In this document: positions 47,443 through 59,600 of the stretch, one piece after another | How positions within the stretch are numbered: the first letter of the stretch is position 1 | Layout of the letters: every line of letters starts with the position of its first letter | DNA from: Stercorarius parasiticus | Taxonomy: Eukaryota > Chordata > Aves > Charadriiformes > Stercorariidae | NCBI GenBank assembly: GCA_013396915.1 | Contig: VWZL01005178.1 | Location: 246,053 to 310,052, forward strand | Direction of reading: 5' to 3' | Length of the DNA: 64,000 bases | Position numbers and translations under genes: made by a program | The notes under the pieces: model-generated | What the model was told of the DNA's origin: nothing | The model's database searches: none | What the model saw: the letters and a program-made list of their open reading frames with translations, nothing else

Positions 47443-47581
47443 TCTCTCTCTCTCTCTCCCGCTCCCGGCCCCACAAGCAAGTGGCGCAGGGCAGAAGAGA
47501 GGAAGAAAAGCACCAATGAGGAGGAGAGAAGGAAGGAGAAAGGAGAGGCCTCAGCATGAGAAAGAGGGAAAGAGAATAGAG
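47443..47581. repeat. (TC)n followed by a purine-rich tract
   Basis: A short (TC)8 run at 47443-47458 is followed after about 30 bases by 90 bases of nearly pure A and G (47491-47581; for example GAGGAGAGAAGGAAGGAG). The pairing of a pyrimidine tract with a nearby purine tract could support triplex-type structures but is more simply low-complexity sequence. Confidence 0.7.
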
Positions 47582-47734
47582 ATTTTGCTGAAGGAAAGCA
47601 CTGCGAGGAAAGAATTCTGGTGTGTCAAACACTGGGGGATTCTCCTTCCTTAATTTCATCGGCCTAGATGCTGGCACCCTATTGGGAAATGGCACCAAAA
47701 TTGCCACATCCCCACTGTCTTCCTGCAGACCCCG

Positions 47735-47905
47735 ATTCGCTGCAGGACCTTGAAAATGTCATTTCATCTCTGTTTTCTGTACCTCTTCTTTGTCGTGTTA
47801 CCCAGAGTGACTGAGCCCTCTGGGGCAGAAGCGCTACCTTCGCATTTCACGTACATGACACTCGGCACAATAAATCCTCAGTCTTACTGGGGGCGGGTGT
47901 GAGTG
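47735..47905 (+). repeat. Old SINE/MIR-like element with conserved tail
   Basis: GCTGCAGGACCTTGAAAATG, TCATTTCATCTCTGTTTTCT, then GAGCCCTCTGGGGCAGAAGC, CATTTCACGTACATGACACT and CGGCACAATAAATCCTCAGT follow, in order, a MIR-like core ('gctgtgtgaccttgggcaagtcacttcacctctctgtttc') and a tail ('gagctctttggggcaggga...gtacagcgcctagcacaatgg') seen in old amniote SINEs. A GC box, GGGGGCGGG (47889-47897), lies in the tail end. Confidence 0.55.
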
Positions 47906-50139
47906 TAGCACACTTATCAGCTGTGTGTGTAACGGTGTTATCTGTAGCGCAGAAAATACTGTTAGCCAGAATCCTTGCAGAAAGCACACTTGTACGCAGA
48001 TCTGGTATAGCAACACCCTCCCTGTCATCTTTAGGTTGTATTTCCGTGCAGAAAAGTTTTCATGGAGAAAGCGCATTGATGATGTTGTTGCAATAGAGGT
48101 TATCATAATATTCATTTCAGTAAAGGAATTATCTAAATCTACTAGACACCTTTGAAATGTAAAGACTTTTTTTCAGATATAGATTGTCTTTTTGTTGAAG
48201 TCATACATTTAAGATGTCGTGATAAATTTTGTGAAAATGAATTAGCAGCAAGATTGTGGCTTCACTGAAATTCCAGACAAAGCTGTTACGAAAGTTAAAC
48301 CCATTATTTGATCTCAAATATCTGTAAAGTTAGTACAGAAGGGCTCAAACTTACCCACGTCAACAGTTAATCTTTTTCCTTTTCAACTTTGCTCCAATGT
48401 AAAAGTTCTTCTCAAATAAGACTTTGGGTAATTATTTCCCAAAGTACGCACAAAATGACCTTCTTTGGCATCCTAAGAAAGTTTCTTTCTTGTTTTATAG
48501 GAGTTTTAAGAAATATTAGGTATGTTAGATGTTCTTGCTGCCTACAAGCTCTTCTCTGAGCTGACATTCTGCCTGTACTTAGCGGGGATACTATGTAAGA
48601 CCAAGAATCTCACTTATTTTCTAGTCAGACAAGTGTGTGTGTGAGCTAAGGATGACACTCAGTCAATAAATCTTTTCACTTCCTTTGTATTTTCTTTGAT
48701 CTCTGAGGAGGATTTCGCCATCCTCTTCAAAGAAAACAATATCCGCTGATGTCCATCTTTTCTGATTCCCTCTTGATGCTGTTCCTCCTTTTTGACCACC
48801 GTTGTGGCTTCTTGACTTCTTTCATTTGGCAGCTAACTCAGCTGTACTTGAAGTATTTACTCTTCTTTCATGTCTCTATTTTCTTGCCTCTGTTCTCATC
48901 TTACCACCATTTTAATTAGCCTTCTTTTCTGGCTCCTTCTCCTAAAAATGCAGACGTTTTTGGTCTCAGCTGTCCCTTAGTTTTACCTGTCTCCAGCCCT
49001 GCAACCTCTCTTCCTTCCCTTCACAGTCCTCGACCGTGTCCTCTGCTGTCATTAGCAGAGTTCCTCTCTTCTAGTGTTGTCTTGGATCCCCTTTGTTCAC
49101 TCCTTTGCTGATGTACCTCATTATCAAAAAACATCTGCCTGGACAAAACTCCGTCTCTTGTATCTTGAGTCTTTTCTCGTTTGGTTGGTTTTTACCATTG
49201 TTGTTCATACTGATCTCTTCATTTGATAGCCTTTTCCTAAGTGATATCCTTTACTAACTTAATGGTTATCTCTAATCTGCATGTCTGTCTATTCCCTACA
49301 CCACTTTTTCTTCTGAATAAATATTTGTTGCACAGCAAGGATATCCTGTAAACACTAGTTAGAAACTCTTTTCAAATCACGTAATCACCTTGCAATTCTC
49401 TCTATTTAGCCGAGTTGGTGTTTATTTTGAATTCCCATCCTAGAGGCAAAAAAAAAGCATATATATCTATCTACATTAGCAATGTGAGTTAAATTACCCA
49501 GTAGCTCAAGAAGGGATTGTGGTTTCACCTCATTAAAAGGTTTTTTTCTTTTCTTATCAGGCTTTATAATCTGTAAATGAGAAAGATCACAAGCGTCATC
49601 TCCCCAGTCCCGGGGCAGTATGAGGCAAAACAAGAGAGCCATTCTCTTAGCAATTGCTTGCTATGTCAGTGCAGATAAAGGAGTTTTCATTTAGTTTGTT
49701 GAAAAACAGCATCATCTGCATATAAAGAAATAATGCAGCTAAAAATTCTGAATTGGCACAGACTATGGGAGAAATAGGATGTACCGGTAAACTATCACCT
49801 AGTTATCAATGAGATAGAAAAACTCTACGTTTCGTTTCTGCTTTTTTGAACGTCTGTTTCAAGATATTAAAATAAGTATTAAAAAATATTTAAGAAGTGG
49901 TGTTGAGGCAAACTAATTTGGCTGGGGTATGTGAACAATTCAGTGTCTTTGCAGTCAGACACGGCTTTGATAATATCCATCAACACATGATACTTCGTAT
50001 TTAATGGGTGCAGTCAACGTTGACTGGCTCATTTAAATGGAGAAGACGTGTCATTTATCTATTTATTTTGAAAGTTTTAAATACGTATCAGTAAATCAGC
50101 TTTTAATATTTGTCCTACTCGTTTAGTAGTATTGAATAA
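47906..50139. other. Unique stretch with a pyrimidine-rich block
   Basis: No gene is recognised. From about 48740 to 49340 the plus strand is visibly rich in T and C over some 600 bases without a repeating unit. No retrocopy, transposon end or open frame explains it. The rest is ordinary AT-rich sequence. Confidence 0.45.
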
Positions 50140-50205
50140 AATCCTTTGCTGTTGAGGTCAATGGAGTCAGGATTTCACTCACCAACTCCCACAAAATCGT
50201 CTAAT
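50140..50205. repeat. Old amniote-wide repeat, decayed fragment
   Basis: AAATCCTTTGCTGTTGAGGT, CAATGGAGTCAGGATTTCAC and TCACCAACTCCC resemble 'attgaagtcaatgg...ccaggatttcaccc' of an old amniote repeat. It is short and approximate; another faint match lies near 50990-51050. Confidence 0.35.
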
Positions 50206-51310
50206 GTATGGATGCTGAACATCTGGATAGAGCTAGTGGAAGTTTTCCACAGATGATTTGATATCACTGTGGTACTGTACATGCACCTGAGAAAATAATT
50301 CGGTTTTTATTTGGTTCACTTCATTGTAAATATTGCCTTGATTGAACAGAAAAAAAAAATTAAACTAAAATTATTCCAAAGGTTCTGTTAAAATTAATAA
50401 AAGGTTCTATTAAAAATAATAAAACTCAGAAAATATTAATATTCCTGATGTGGTTGAAAAGCATGGTGTATATCGCTTTCTACTTAGTGTGTCGTCAAAT
50501 AGGAGAAAAACAGTTACGTTCAGTTGAGCTGAATTGTAAATAATAATGGAACTGAGGGAGGTGTGCTTTAAAATGTGAGAAATCTGACCAGTACCTTGGG
50601 AGTTTTTCTGGAAAAGCAGATAAGGAATGCCGTTCAGGAATGACCTCAGTGCATTACAGGGTGTAGATATCACCTGCTTTTATGGATATAAATTGACCTT
50701 TTCAGATGGCTTCATGTAGGTAAATTCCAATCTGTAATCAAACTAACTTTACTTTCTGATGCGATTTTTGCAGTAATATTTGTGGTGAAAAAGTAGCTTG
50801 TACGTCACCTGGGGCTAGGTCTATTAGTCTGAGATGTTTTCAAGAGCTTGAAACTTTTGGCCTTCTGCTGTGAAAGAGAAACTCTTTGTTATCTGATGCA
50901 TGGCTTGATATCTTTTTTTCAAATGTCTGGAAATTAGGTGGGGCTGGCTTTTTACAACTCATAAAAGTAGAAATTTTTTTGATTTTGCTCCCATTAAAGT
51001 GAGTGAGATTCATACAGCTGAGATCCGGTTTAGGCTGACAAGACTGGGGTATTTCAACAGTAAACTATGCAGTGAATCTTTAATCGTAAAGACCATCAAC
51101 AGTACTACCAACCACTTAATGATTTAGATTCAGGTTTTTCCCAGTGCACATCCCTATTATATGTGCTCACTGCACAGCAGTGAACTTCAGCTTAAAATAA
51201 TATATTGTAAGCACATTATGTACACAAGGAGTAACTACTGAAAGTCTGAATGTACATGTTGAAATTGGAACCAAATCCTGTTTCATGGGAAGGTTAATAT
51301 TCTTTTAAAC
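50206..51310. other. Unique AT-rich stretch upstream of the 51357 exon candidate
   Basis: No gene is recognised. A small tandem duplication at 50381-50424 is listed separately. If the exon at 51357 is real, this is the 3' part of its upstream intron. Confidence 0.45.
50381..50424 (+). repeat. Tandem 22-base duplication
   Basis: GGTTCTGTTAAAATTAATAA plus AA (50381-50402) is repeated directly at 50403-50424 with two changes. The flanking sequence is AT-rich. It is probably simple slippage duplication. Confidence 0.75.
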
Positions 51311-51356
51311 CTATTTTCTTTTTTCTTTTTTTTTTCTTTTTCTTTTTCTTTTTCAG
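51311..51356 (+). promoter_or_regulatory. Strong polypyrimidine tract and splice acceptor
   Basis: Over 40 bases of almost pure T and C (repeated CTTTTT units) end in TTTTTCAG at 51356. It is one of the best acceptor-like signals in the window. The tract has a low-complexity origin, so it could also be a (CTTTTT)n microsatellite that mimics an acceptor. Confidence 0.5.
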
Positions 51357-51427
51357 AAATGGAAGTGCAGGAGAGGTTGGATTTGTTAATGACTTTCCGT
51401 GACCTGTTGTGAAATACTTCAGATTTG
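51357..51427 (+). other. Candidate 71-base exon, plus strand
   Basis: The exon follows the acceptor at 51356 and ends at ATTTG|GTAAGTAGG, a strong donor. All three frames contain a stop. One frame starts with ATG at 51359 and encodes MEVQERLDLLMTFRDLL before TGA; another reads NGSAGEVGFVNDFP before its stop. It is most likely a 5'-untranslated or non-coding RNA exon, or the last coding bases of a transcript. The strand of any host gene would then be plus. Confidence 0.35.
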
Positions 51428-54400
51428 GTAAGTAGGTATGGGAATTAAAATGAATTGCTTTTACAAAGGAGTATATTTTTTTTTACCCTTTTGGATAGAC
51501 ATCTTTCTTCGGGTGGATCTCTCCGGCCAAGTTCTTGATCATGGCCTATGTCTTTCTTGAAGCCTCTTTGGGTGGATGAAAAGCTTTGTACTATGCAAGC
51601 GCCAGCTGTTACTGACAGTTATCTAATGTTCATATCATTTATTCACTAATAAGTTCTAATATTGTTGGTGTGAAACATGTGGTTTCTACTGTGACTAGCA
51701 GAAATTTCAATCTCTTTGCTGTCAGTAGTGAGCAAGATTCGCGAAGTAAATGCCAGTGGGCAGGTGAAATGCCCCAGGTTTTGAAAGAGTTTCTCTGCTC
51801 TAAATGATGTAAGATAAAATTGCATCCCACATAACTCAATAGATAAAATTCCTTTAACGCCTATGGTCAGGAGTTTGGCCTGAAACATACCTTTATGGAC
51901 TGAGACCCTTTAAAACATGGCCTCTGTTCTAAGTAGGTCAGTGTCAAAGTGGAGGTGGGAGGGGCAGCAGACACGTTCCCGAGTGAGTTTCAGGAGTGAA
52001 ATGTTGGGTTTCCAGAGGAGTGATCCAAACCACCGTGGTGTACGGCACGTTCTGTCCAAACGGGGCACTTCAGGACTTAGAATTGCATTTTTCTGGTACT
52101 CTCTCGGGACTCTTGTCTAGAAATACTGTGTGGGACGTCTACAAGTCTCCGTGCAGTAGTGCTGAAGTGAGATTTTTGTCGGCAGGCAAGCGTAGCAGGC
52201 AGTTCAAATACAAGGTACGTGTTTTCACATCACGTTTATGGTACATTATACACCTCCTCTTTTTCAGTCATGACTCTCCTCTCCCTTTTGCACCTTCATA
52301 TTCGAGGTTGCAATAACGTCAAACTAATTATTAAAAGCTTTCAAACTCAAGATGAGCACATTCAAGCCAAATAAAAAGAAAGCGAAACAGTGACTGAAAT
52401 GAAGAGAGATGTTTACAATCCGGAGCAGCAGGGTTGTGTAATAGTGTATAACTCCTGTGCCTGCTGAGAAGCACCAATCTGTGCAATGTTATGGCAAAAA
52501 TCCAGCAAAGAGGCCATAAATCCTGGCATCGGGTGAAGACACAATATTACCACCTTGGTAGAGCTTTATAGCTTTTAGCTCATGACACAATAAAGAGGGG
52601 AAGGAAGAAATCATGGTTTCTTAGTGCCTATTTCCATGCAAACCCTAGCAAACCAAATTCTGACCGGCCTGTTGCAAAAGAAAATGTTTGCATTTCACCA
52701 AGCCATAAAGAAGGAGCAGTTATATCGATGTGGGGGTCGATTTTGTCTGGGGAATCTATGGAAGAGCAAAGATAGGTAAATGGAGAAGGAAAGAAAAGAT
52801 TACAGAGGCTCATGTGGACGGATTGGTACAATGTTCTCTTGAGACACGGCCTCCTCCCTTCCCCAGTGCCCCCCAGTTTCGAAGGGGACACAGCCAGGGT
52901 GCAGGAAATCTGCTGGTAGACGGTCAACACATACATTGTGTGTGCAAAGAGACCGCTTGGTCTGTTGCCTGATGAGATTTGTAATGGGCCTGGCGATTAG
53001 CTCTTTTTGAGATGTCTCCCTATACTCAAGAGCTTTCCTTACTGATAACGTCAAAAGGAAGCTTAAAAATATGGCCTTTCTATCACACGGGGCTTTAAAG
53101 ATCAGAAGGCTCATGGTTTTCAATTCATGCAACACGGGCTGATATCACTCATGAAACACGATATGGGTGAACAGATAAGTGAAATATTTTCAAAGTGTTT
53201 TGCTTTGATGGAAAAATACCATGTCACTTTAAATCTACTGAAATAAAAGACAGCAAATATTTTAGCTTTCGCATATATAAATGTATATGTGGAAGCTATT
53301 ATTAACTTGCACCTTACTATAATGATTCATACAGATGTTAAGAAGGATTATGAGACAAATCAAGGCATAACCATTCTCTTAAATCATGCTATACTGATCA
53401 AACAGTTCTGTGCAATACCCTAGCTATTTACTTACAACAAGATAAAACATGATTAGTGCACATTACCAGTGTGGTAAAATGAAAATAATCTCAAAGCACA
53501 CATTACCCAAGCAAAGAGTACTGAACTGAAATAGAGCCAAGTAATAAATTTACACTCATCAAAGAAGTTATTAAAAAAATTATTATGAATTTCATCAAAT
53601 AACTAATGTATGCCTGTATTTGCTGATTCAACAAACCTCCAAACGCTGCTTAATTTCAAGCATGTAAGTGAATAGTTTTCAACCTGAAGTCTACAGACGC
53701 CTGGAAGTCCACGGTCTCCTGCTAAGAGGACCAACAGAGGCAAGGAAGAGAAGTAAGCCTTTTAAATTCACTGTTCTGCTGGTAAACTTACAAGAGCGGC
53801 ATATCAAAAAAGGGTAAAGGCTGTTAATATAAGTAATCCGCCTCCTTGTCCATCCGAAAGCTTAAGCATGTGAGATTATGGAATTAAAGCACTGTATGCA
53901 AACTGTACATTATTCAACTTGTCATTATTACACATATGAATTTTACTGTTACAATAGTTATTATAATCATCTAGATGTTGGCTGTATAAATCTCTTTATT
54001 GCATATGTTACATAGAACAAAAGCAGAAGACACTGTGGAACACAAATAGATTCAACACTGAGTTGGAGACGATGGAAGATACACTACAGACATTCTTCCC
54101 AAGTGATACCGTCACACAGAAGTTAGTGCAAATTCACGTATCTATTTTAAATCTTTGAAATGTTACAGGACGGCAGCTACTTCCCCTAATACAATTCACC
54201 GTGCCCCGTGTCCTTACCGTGCGTTGTGTCCAACAAGCCATTTGGTTAATATGAAAAGTGATGAACAGACCTAGTGATTTATGTTGAACTCTTTTACAGA
54301 GCTGTTGTCACACACGTGACAGCATCGATGTGACAGTTGCCCATAGCATTTTTGCTATAGCACCATAGTGTATTTGTACCGGGGTTAGAGAGGTGGGCAG

Positions 54401-55295
54401 GGTTAGGGAATAAGGATAACACAAAACACAAGAAAGATGATCTAGTTGATTGGGTATTAATGGCTAGTTGGAAGATCCGAGTTAAAACTAAAGTTGGATA
54501 AAATTTCCTGCTGAAATTCCTCCCTGTTCTGCTACATAATTGCCCCGTGGCCTCCAGAGAATCCTGCAGACGGAGAAAATCTGAAGGTATTCAGGCTTCT
54601 AATTTCTCATCGAAGGCAATGAGGATGTAAGCACCTAAATACCTTGGTGATAAAGTTGTTAATCTTCGCGTTTGCTTCGACCCCCCTTGTGTAAAATTGA
54701 GATAACTAGTGCCTCTCTGAGAATGTGATCGTTTAGAAGGTGTAAGTTTTTGAGCTATTATGGTAAAGAGGCCGTAGAAGTACCTAAAGCAGATGCTTCT
54801 CACCAGGTAGAGCCTTCAAGCCAGTATAAAGCTTTGGCTGTTGCAGTATTTCTGTTTCTCGGCAGTCCTTTGGATTTGTATTCTACTTCTGCAAGCACTC
54901 TGTGGAGACTATCTTTGGTGTTAGTTGTCACTACAGATTTTGCTTATTTTGTTGTGTCATGGAAAACCCTAGTACCTTGTCCTGAATCTGTTCAGAGTGC
55001 AAGACAGTGGGGGGAAAAGAGATTAATAATCATCCGAAATATGAACCAGATGAACAGTTATTTTCAACAGGAGTTTATGATGATTTTAATTTTTCCTTGA
55101 AGAGCTCTGTTTCTCAGAGCACTTTTCCCAACTGCGTGGTGAGAAAAGTAAAGGCTCACATCTGTTTTCATTGTCCACATTTTTTGGCACAGAGATTGAT
55201 TTTTTTATTTTTTTTTCCCCAAAAGGAAAAACCCAACTGCGCAAAATAGATTCAGATCTCTATCAGGTACTTTTATAAAACTAATGGTAACTCAC
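51428..55295. other. Unique AT-rich stretch
   Basis: No gene is recognised. From about 53170 to 54150 the sequence is very AT-rich, repeat-free and free of long frames, the look of conserved non-coding DNA. The antiparallel frames around 52628-53135 have no domain. Confidence 0.45.
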
Positions 55296-55348
55296 CGTGC
55301 TCACATCTGGGCCCATTACGTTTCCATTTTGGTCGTGGCTAAATGCTA
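55296..55348 (-). other. Candidate 53-base coding exon, minus strand
   Basis: Read on the minus strand, AATATCTTCTGTTCCAG is a good acceptor before 55348, and GAGCACG|GTGAGTTA a good donor at 55296. The frame that uses two bases for a split codon reads AFSHDQNGNVMGPDVST without a stop and ends on a codon boundary. The peptide looks protein-like (DQNGN resembles a calcium-binding turn), but I cannot name the family. Another frame is open too. No partner exon joins it in frame within the window. Confidence 0.3.
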
Positions 55349-56627
55349 CTGGAACAGAAGATATTTATTAGTATGATCATTACACGCAGAGCTGAAGTAT
55401 TAATGCAGAGCTGGGTTTGTAGTCCTGATTAATAATTTTGCCAAAGGGAGAGGACAACTAGTCCAGCAATCGGTAGAAAAATTCTGCCAAATATAGCGAT
55501 AGGAAAAGTGCAAAATGATGGAACGTTAAAGTAAAATAAAGTGCTTGGCAACTTTTAGAGCAGTTGAGAACTTCTCTCTCTGCAGTACTCATAGTGCCGA
55601 CCTCACCAAAGTCTGTAAGGGTCATCTTTAGTGTTCCCTACCCAACTTAAAGAGACCTCTTGGAGTATTTGCTATGGAGACGTACAGGACCTTCGCTCCC
55701 TGCACAGTTGATGGAGAGGTTTCGTCATGGCACCTGGCAGATGGCCTGGCTTGATCTCAAATAACTTTAAATACCCATTGAGACGCTGATGTTGACAGCA
55801 CACTTATCCTATGTTGACTGCTCAGTTCTTCTGAGGCAACAAGTATAAATCCTCTCCCTTGACTGCGCAGGGAGCAAGGGTCCAGCAGACAGCATGCTCG
55901 CTCATGCTCTTGACTTTAGGCGTCAACGCTCACATGATGAACACACGCCCAAACGCCACCCCTGCGTGTGTGGTTACCTTCACCAACACCTGAGCGGAAG
56001 GAAGGGCTATTGTTCCCCTGTCGCATGCAGGACGTAAGTGGGCTGAGTCTCTTATTTAAGTTCACAGCTGATGTCTTTGAAAGAGCAGGAATTGTACCCC
56101 AGCCCAAGTCTCCTGTATTGTGCACAACTGGCTGGTCTTTACCATGTTCTTCCTCACAGTGAATGAGGCTGGTATCTTCAGCAGCCCCCTGGCAGGACAG
56201 GAGGTGATTGTTTTGCAGACAGTAACACGGTTTTGGTACTTCCAGGGTGACACTGGTGATTATCCACAAAGTCTGTCTTAGTCCCCTGCCCAAAACCATC
56301 CCATCAGGTAATTGTGAAGCTCAGGCTCATCTTGACTGATTTCTATGTTGTCTATATGTCATGGGGGTTTCATCATACTGCCTGAAGCAAACTCCTGTCA
56401 AACTAAATTACATATGATCACATAGATGCAGATTATGAACAGTCTACGTACTCATTACAGAGGTGTTAACATTGAGGTTGGTCTAGAAAAGCTCAGATCT
56501 GGACTGCTCAGCTTAAGTGTATCTTCATTTCATTTAGAAGAATATCTAACTATTAATGCCTACGATTCCGCGAGGCAGTGAAAACTTCTGGGAAGTACTC
56601 AGCAGTCTCAGTCCAGTTAAAGCCCCT
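55349..56627. other. Unique non-coding stretch
   Basis: No gene is recognised. The 127-codon minus-strand frame at 55916-56299 has no domain and overlaps a plus-strand frame. Confidence 0.5.
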
Positions 56628-56662
56628 GGGAGGAAGGAAGGGAGGAAGGAAGGAAGGATGGA
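56628..56662 (+). repeat. (GGAA)n microsatellite
   Basis: About 35 bases are built from GGAA and GGGA units (GGAGGAAGGAAGGGAGGAAG and onward, ending GGATGGAT). GGAA arrays can be bound by ETS-family factors, but at this length a simple microsatellite is the default reading. Confidence 0.85.
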
Positions 56663-59600
56663 TACTCAACCTGTTGGTAGTGTGGACTCTAAAGTGCATC
56701 CAAAGTGTGTACCTAACGGGTTTAGATGTTGGATTTTTGAACTCTCAGAACTTAGTCAAATAAAACCAATTTCCTCCACAACAAGGCTAAGTGCTACTTT
56801 CTCAGTAAAGATTATTTCCACACTAAGATGGAACGGATCCGTTCCATGTTCTTGTAAGAAATTTTTATAATTTGGAAACTGTACTTTTGTCATTCACTCA
56901 ATGATGTCTGAAATCTTCATGTTTGAATTTTCACAACAATAATAATAGTATTGCTTTTGAATGAGAACTCAGCATGGCAATTATCAGCCCAGAGAAAATG
57001 AATGTTCCAAAAAATGATCACCATCTGAACCTAAGGTTTTATAATGCAAGATGCTTAATAATCTGATTGAGAAGAAATCCTCACATCATAATAAAATAAC
57101 TGGAGGCAGAGTGAAATTAATAGTCAGAGGCAATAACAGTACTCTTTGTAATTAAATATTTCACGTTTCAAGGATGCCTGTTCACAAAACACTTAAATAG
57201 CTCATCGGTTTGGGCAATTTCCCTTGGTTGTGAGGAAAGGAACGCATTCAGCCAAGTGGACATCCTCATTGTACATCTACTGCAGGGACACTGTTTATCT
57301 CCAAGCCTCTGCAATTGGACTGTCTCAGGTCTATAAAGTGCAAAGAAATCAGTTCTATTACACAGTACACATTTTGGTTAAATAAAGTCACTTGGAGGCT
57401 CAGGTTCTCCTTAGGTCAAAGGGCGAAACACTCCATAGAAGAGGTCAACTGAATGTGGAGACCAGGGTTGTGGGAGAAGCTTCCTAACTGATTAGCAGGC
57501 AAATTGCTCTGAGGGTTGTCAATCACGTTTTGCTTCCTTCAATATAAATGCATGTTTATTTTTAGTCTCTCCAGGCCTTGCTAGTACCAGGCATCAGGGC
57601 CAATGTACAGCAGTGCAGCGCTCTCGACTGCCACGGGGTCAGGTGGAAATTGCGTGAGCTCAGCACTTCTCGTGATTAGTCTCTGGACTGGGACAGGATG
57701 ATGGCTGTCCTGAAAAATACGCCAGAAAATAAGATGGCACCTGACTTTCCAGGAAAATGCTTCTGTAAGTGTCTTAGTATTTAATAAAGTGTGTCTGATG
57801 TGCTCGCTGCACCCACAGACGCACGTACGTAAATATGCTTTTTCTAGATTAGAGTCCACCCTTATGAAAAATAAAATAACTTGATGTCCGTGGCACTGCT
57901 CCCGGTTTCTAGAGGTGTTGAATGAGGTTCTCTATACAGGTTCATGAAGTGCTCTTTAGCACACGTATTGTATGAACCCCATGTAATTACCTATATTGGT
58001 ATAGTGTCTCGCTTTCCCTTTTATGATAAAATAATACAAAACTAACTTCTAACTTTACCTCTTTTATTGTTTTATTTTATAAATCTAAAGAAAAAATGGC
58101 TCACGGCAGTCTTTACAAACAAGCTGCATCTGTTTAATATTAGAGTGCAAAAAATAATATTAAAACCATTACTTTTGGAATATCCAAATAACCTGAGGAA
58201 AAATAGCATCCATCTGGCCCTTGTATAACTGTTTTTTACATCAGTTGGATGTTTCTGGGATTACAAGATTCAACACTTATCTTTAAGTAGAGTGAGTTTC
58301 TAAAGATGTAGCATCCAGAAACTCGTGAGTAATCTGCCTGCTTAGAAGTACAATATTGCGTTACCAGATCTGCTGAGCAAATGCACAATAAAGTTAATCC
58401 TTTGGTTCTGGAAAAGCCGTAGGTATTGCAATGGCAGATGTGCTGAACCAGAAGTGTTTACGTTTGTCAGGGCTTGAGAAGCAGCAACTCCGCCAGCTCA
58501 CAAGTATTTGAATTTCCTGCAAACATTTACCTAAGGGCTATCGCGGGGAGGGAAAAGAGCTCAGAGGGAGTCTCCGAACCCTGCTGGCAGACTGGCAAAC
58601 CTCTGCTGGTGAATGGCGTGGCACGTGCCTGCATTTTCTCGTCGGACTTATTCTCTGTGAATGGAGTCATTACGGCATGAAAATGCTTTTGGTAGATGGG
58701 GTACAGTATTACCAAGACCAATACCCTCTTATATTTAATATGTTTTCCACTTCTTCCTTCTTCCTATGCCATATGGGAAGCAAGAGAAATGTTAGACTAA
58801 GGATTTTGTGCTGCGGAGATGTGACATAACTCTGGGTTGGCCAGAGCTTTGAGGTGGAGCTGCCTTCTAGACCTTCTCTTACAGTGAGCTCCCCAGAGAA
58901 GAGCGGGAGGCTTTAAACACAGGAAGGCAGGCTGTGTAGAGCCCAAATGAGAAGCGTAACCTTTTGAAGAGAGGAGACACAAAGTAGCTAGGTTAGAACT
59001 GAAATAAAAATGAGTCATATAAAGCTCTCTCCTTCATAGACAGTCACAGAAGCTGAGGAGGATAAGCCGTCATGTTGATCACGGTCAAGTAGTAGATACC
59101 CAGAAAGGAAAATGATTGTCTTGGTTCTAAAATTTGACCAACAACAACCTCTGAGAGATTTTCCAAATCCACTTTGGTTGAAAGTACAAAAGTCAGATTC
59201 CAAAGGGCCTGGAATAAAAATAAAACAGAAGACTAATATAAACTCCAGGCAGTGATTTAGATTCTGTGTTCACGATTTGCACAGGAGTGGAAGGGATCTC
59301 TCAGATTTCCAAGCTCCTTCCTCTGGTGTTGTAAGCAACTGTATCTCATAGTCTATACATTTATTAAGCTTCACATGAAAATTCTACTTTTTTCTTCCTA
59401 GTTTTAGTGGAAAGGTGTTTCAGAACTTCGGTCTTCTGAAAATCAGAAACTTTAACTTATGGGTTGAATTTATTCATTGCTCATTAGTAATCATTTGTCC
59501 TTGTGTCATCATTGTCCATTTGCTTAAGTATCTTTTCTCTCGCTTTAGTGCCTAACCTGAATGTATTTATAGAGAGCAATTATATCCGCTCTCAGCATGA

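Larger units (their letters stand above)
45061..47734. other. Unique stretch with two small candidate exons
   Basis: No gene is recognised. Candidate exons at 45457-45502 (plus) and 46500-46537 (minus) are listed separately. A donor-like AGCAAG|GTAAGCC ends at 46110. The block 47080-47330 is AT-rich and repeat-free with homeodomain-like cores (ATTAGATGTGTAATTGCC) and may be conserved non-coding DNA. Confidence 0.4.
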
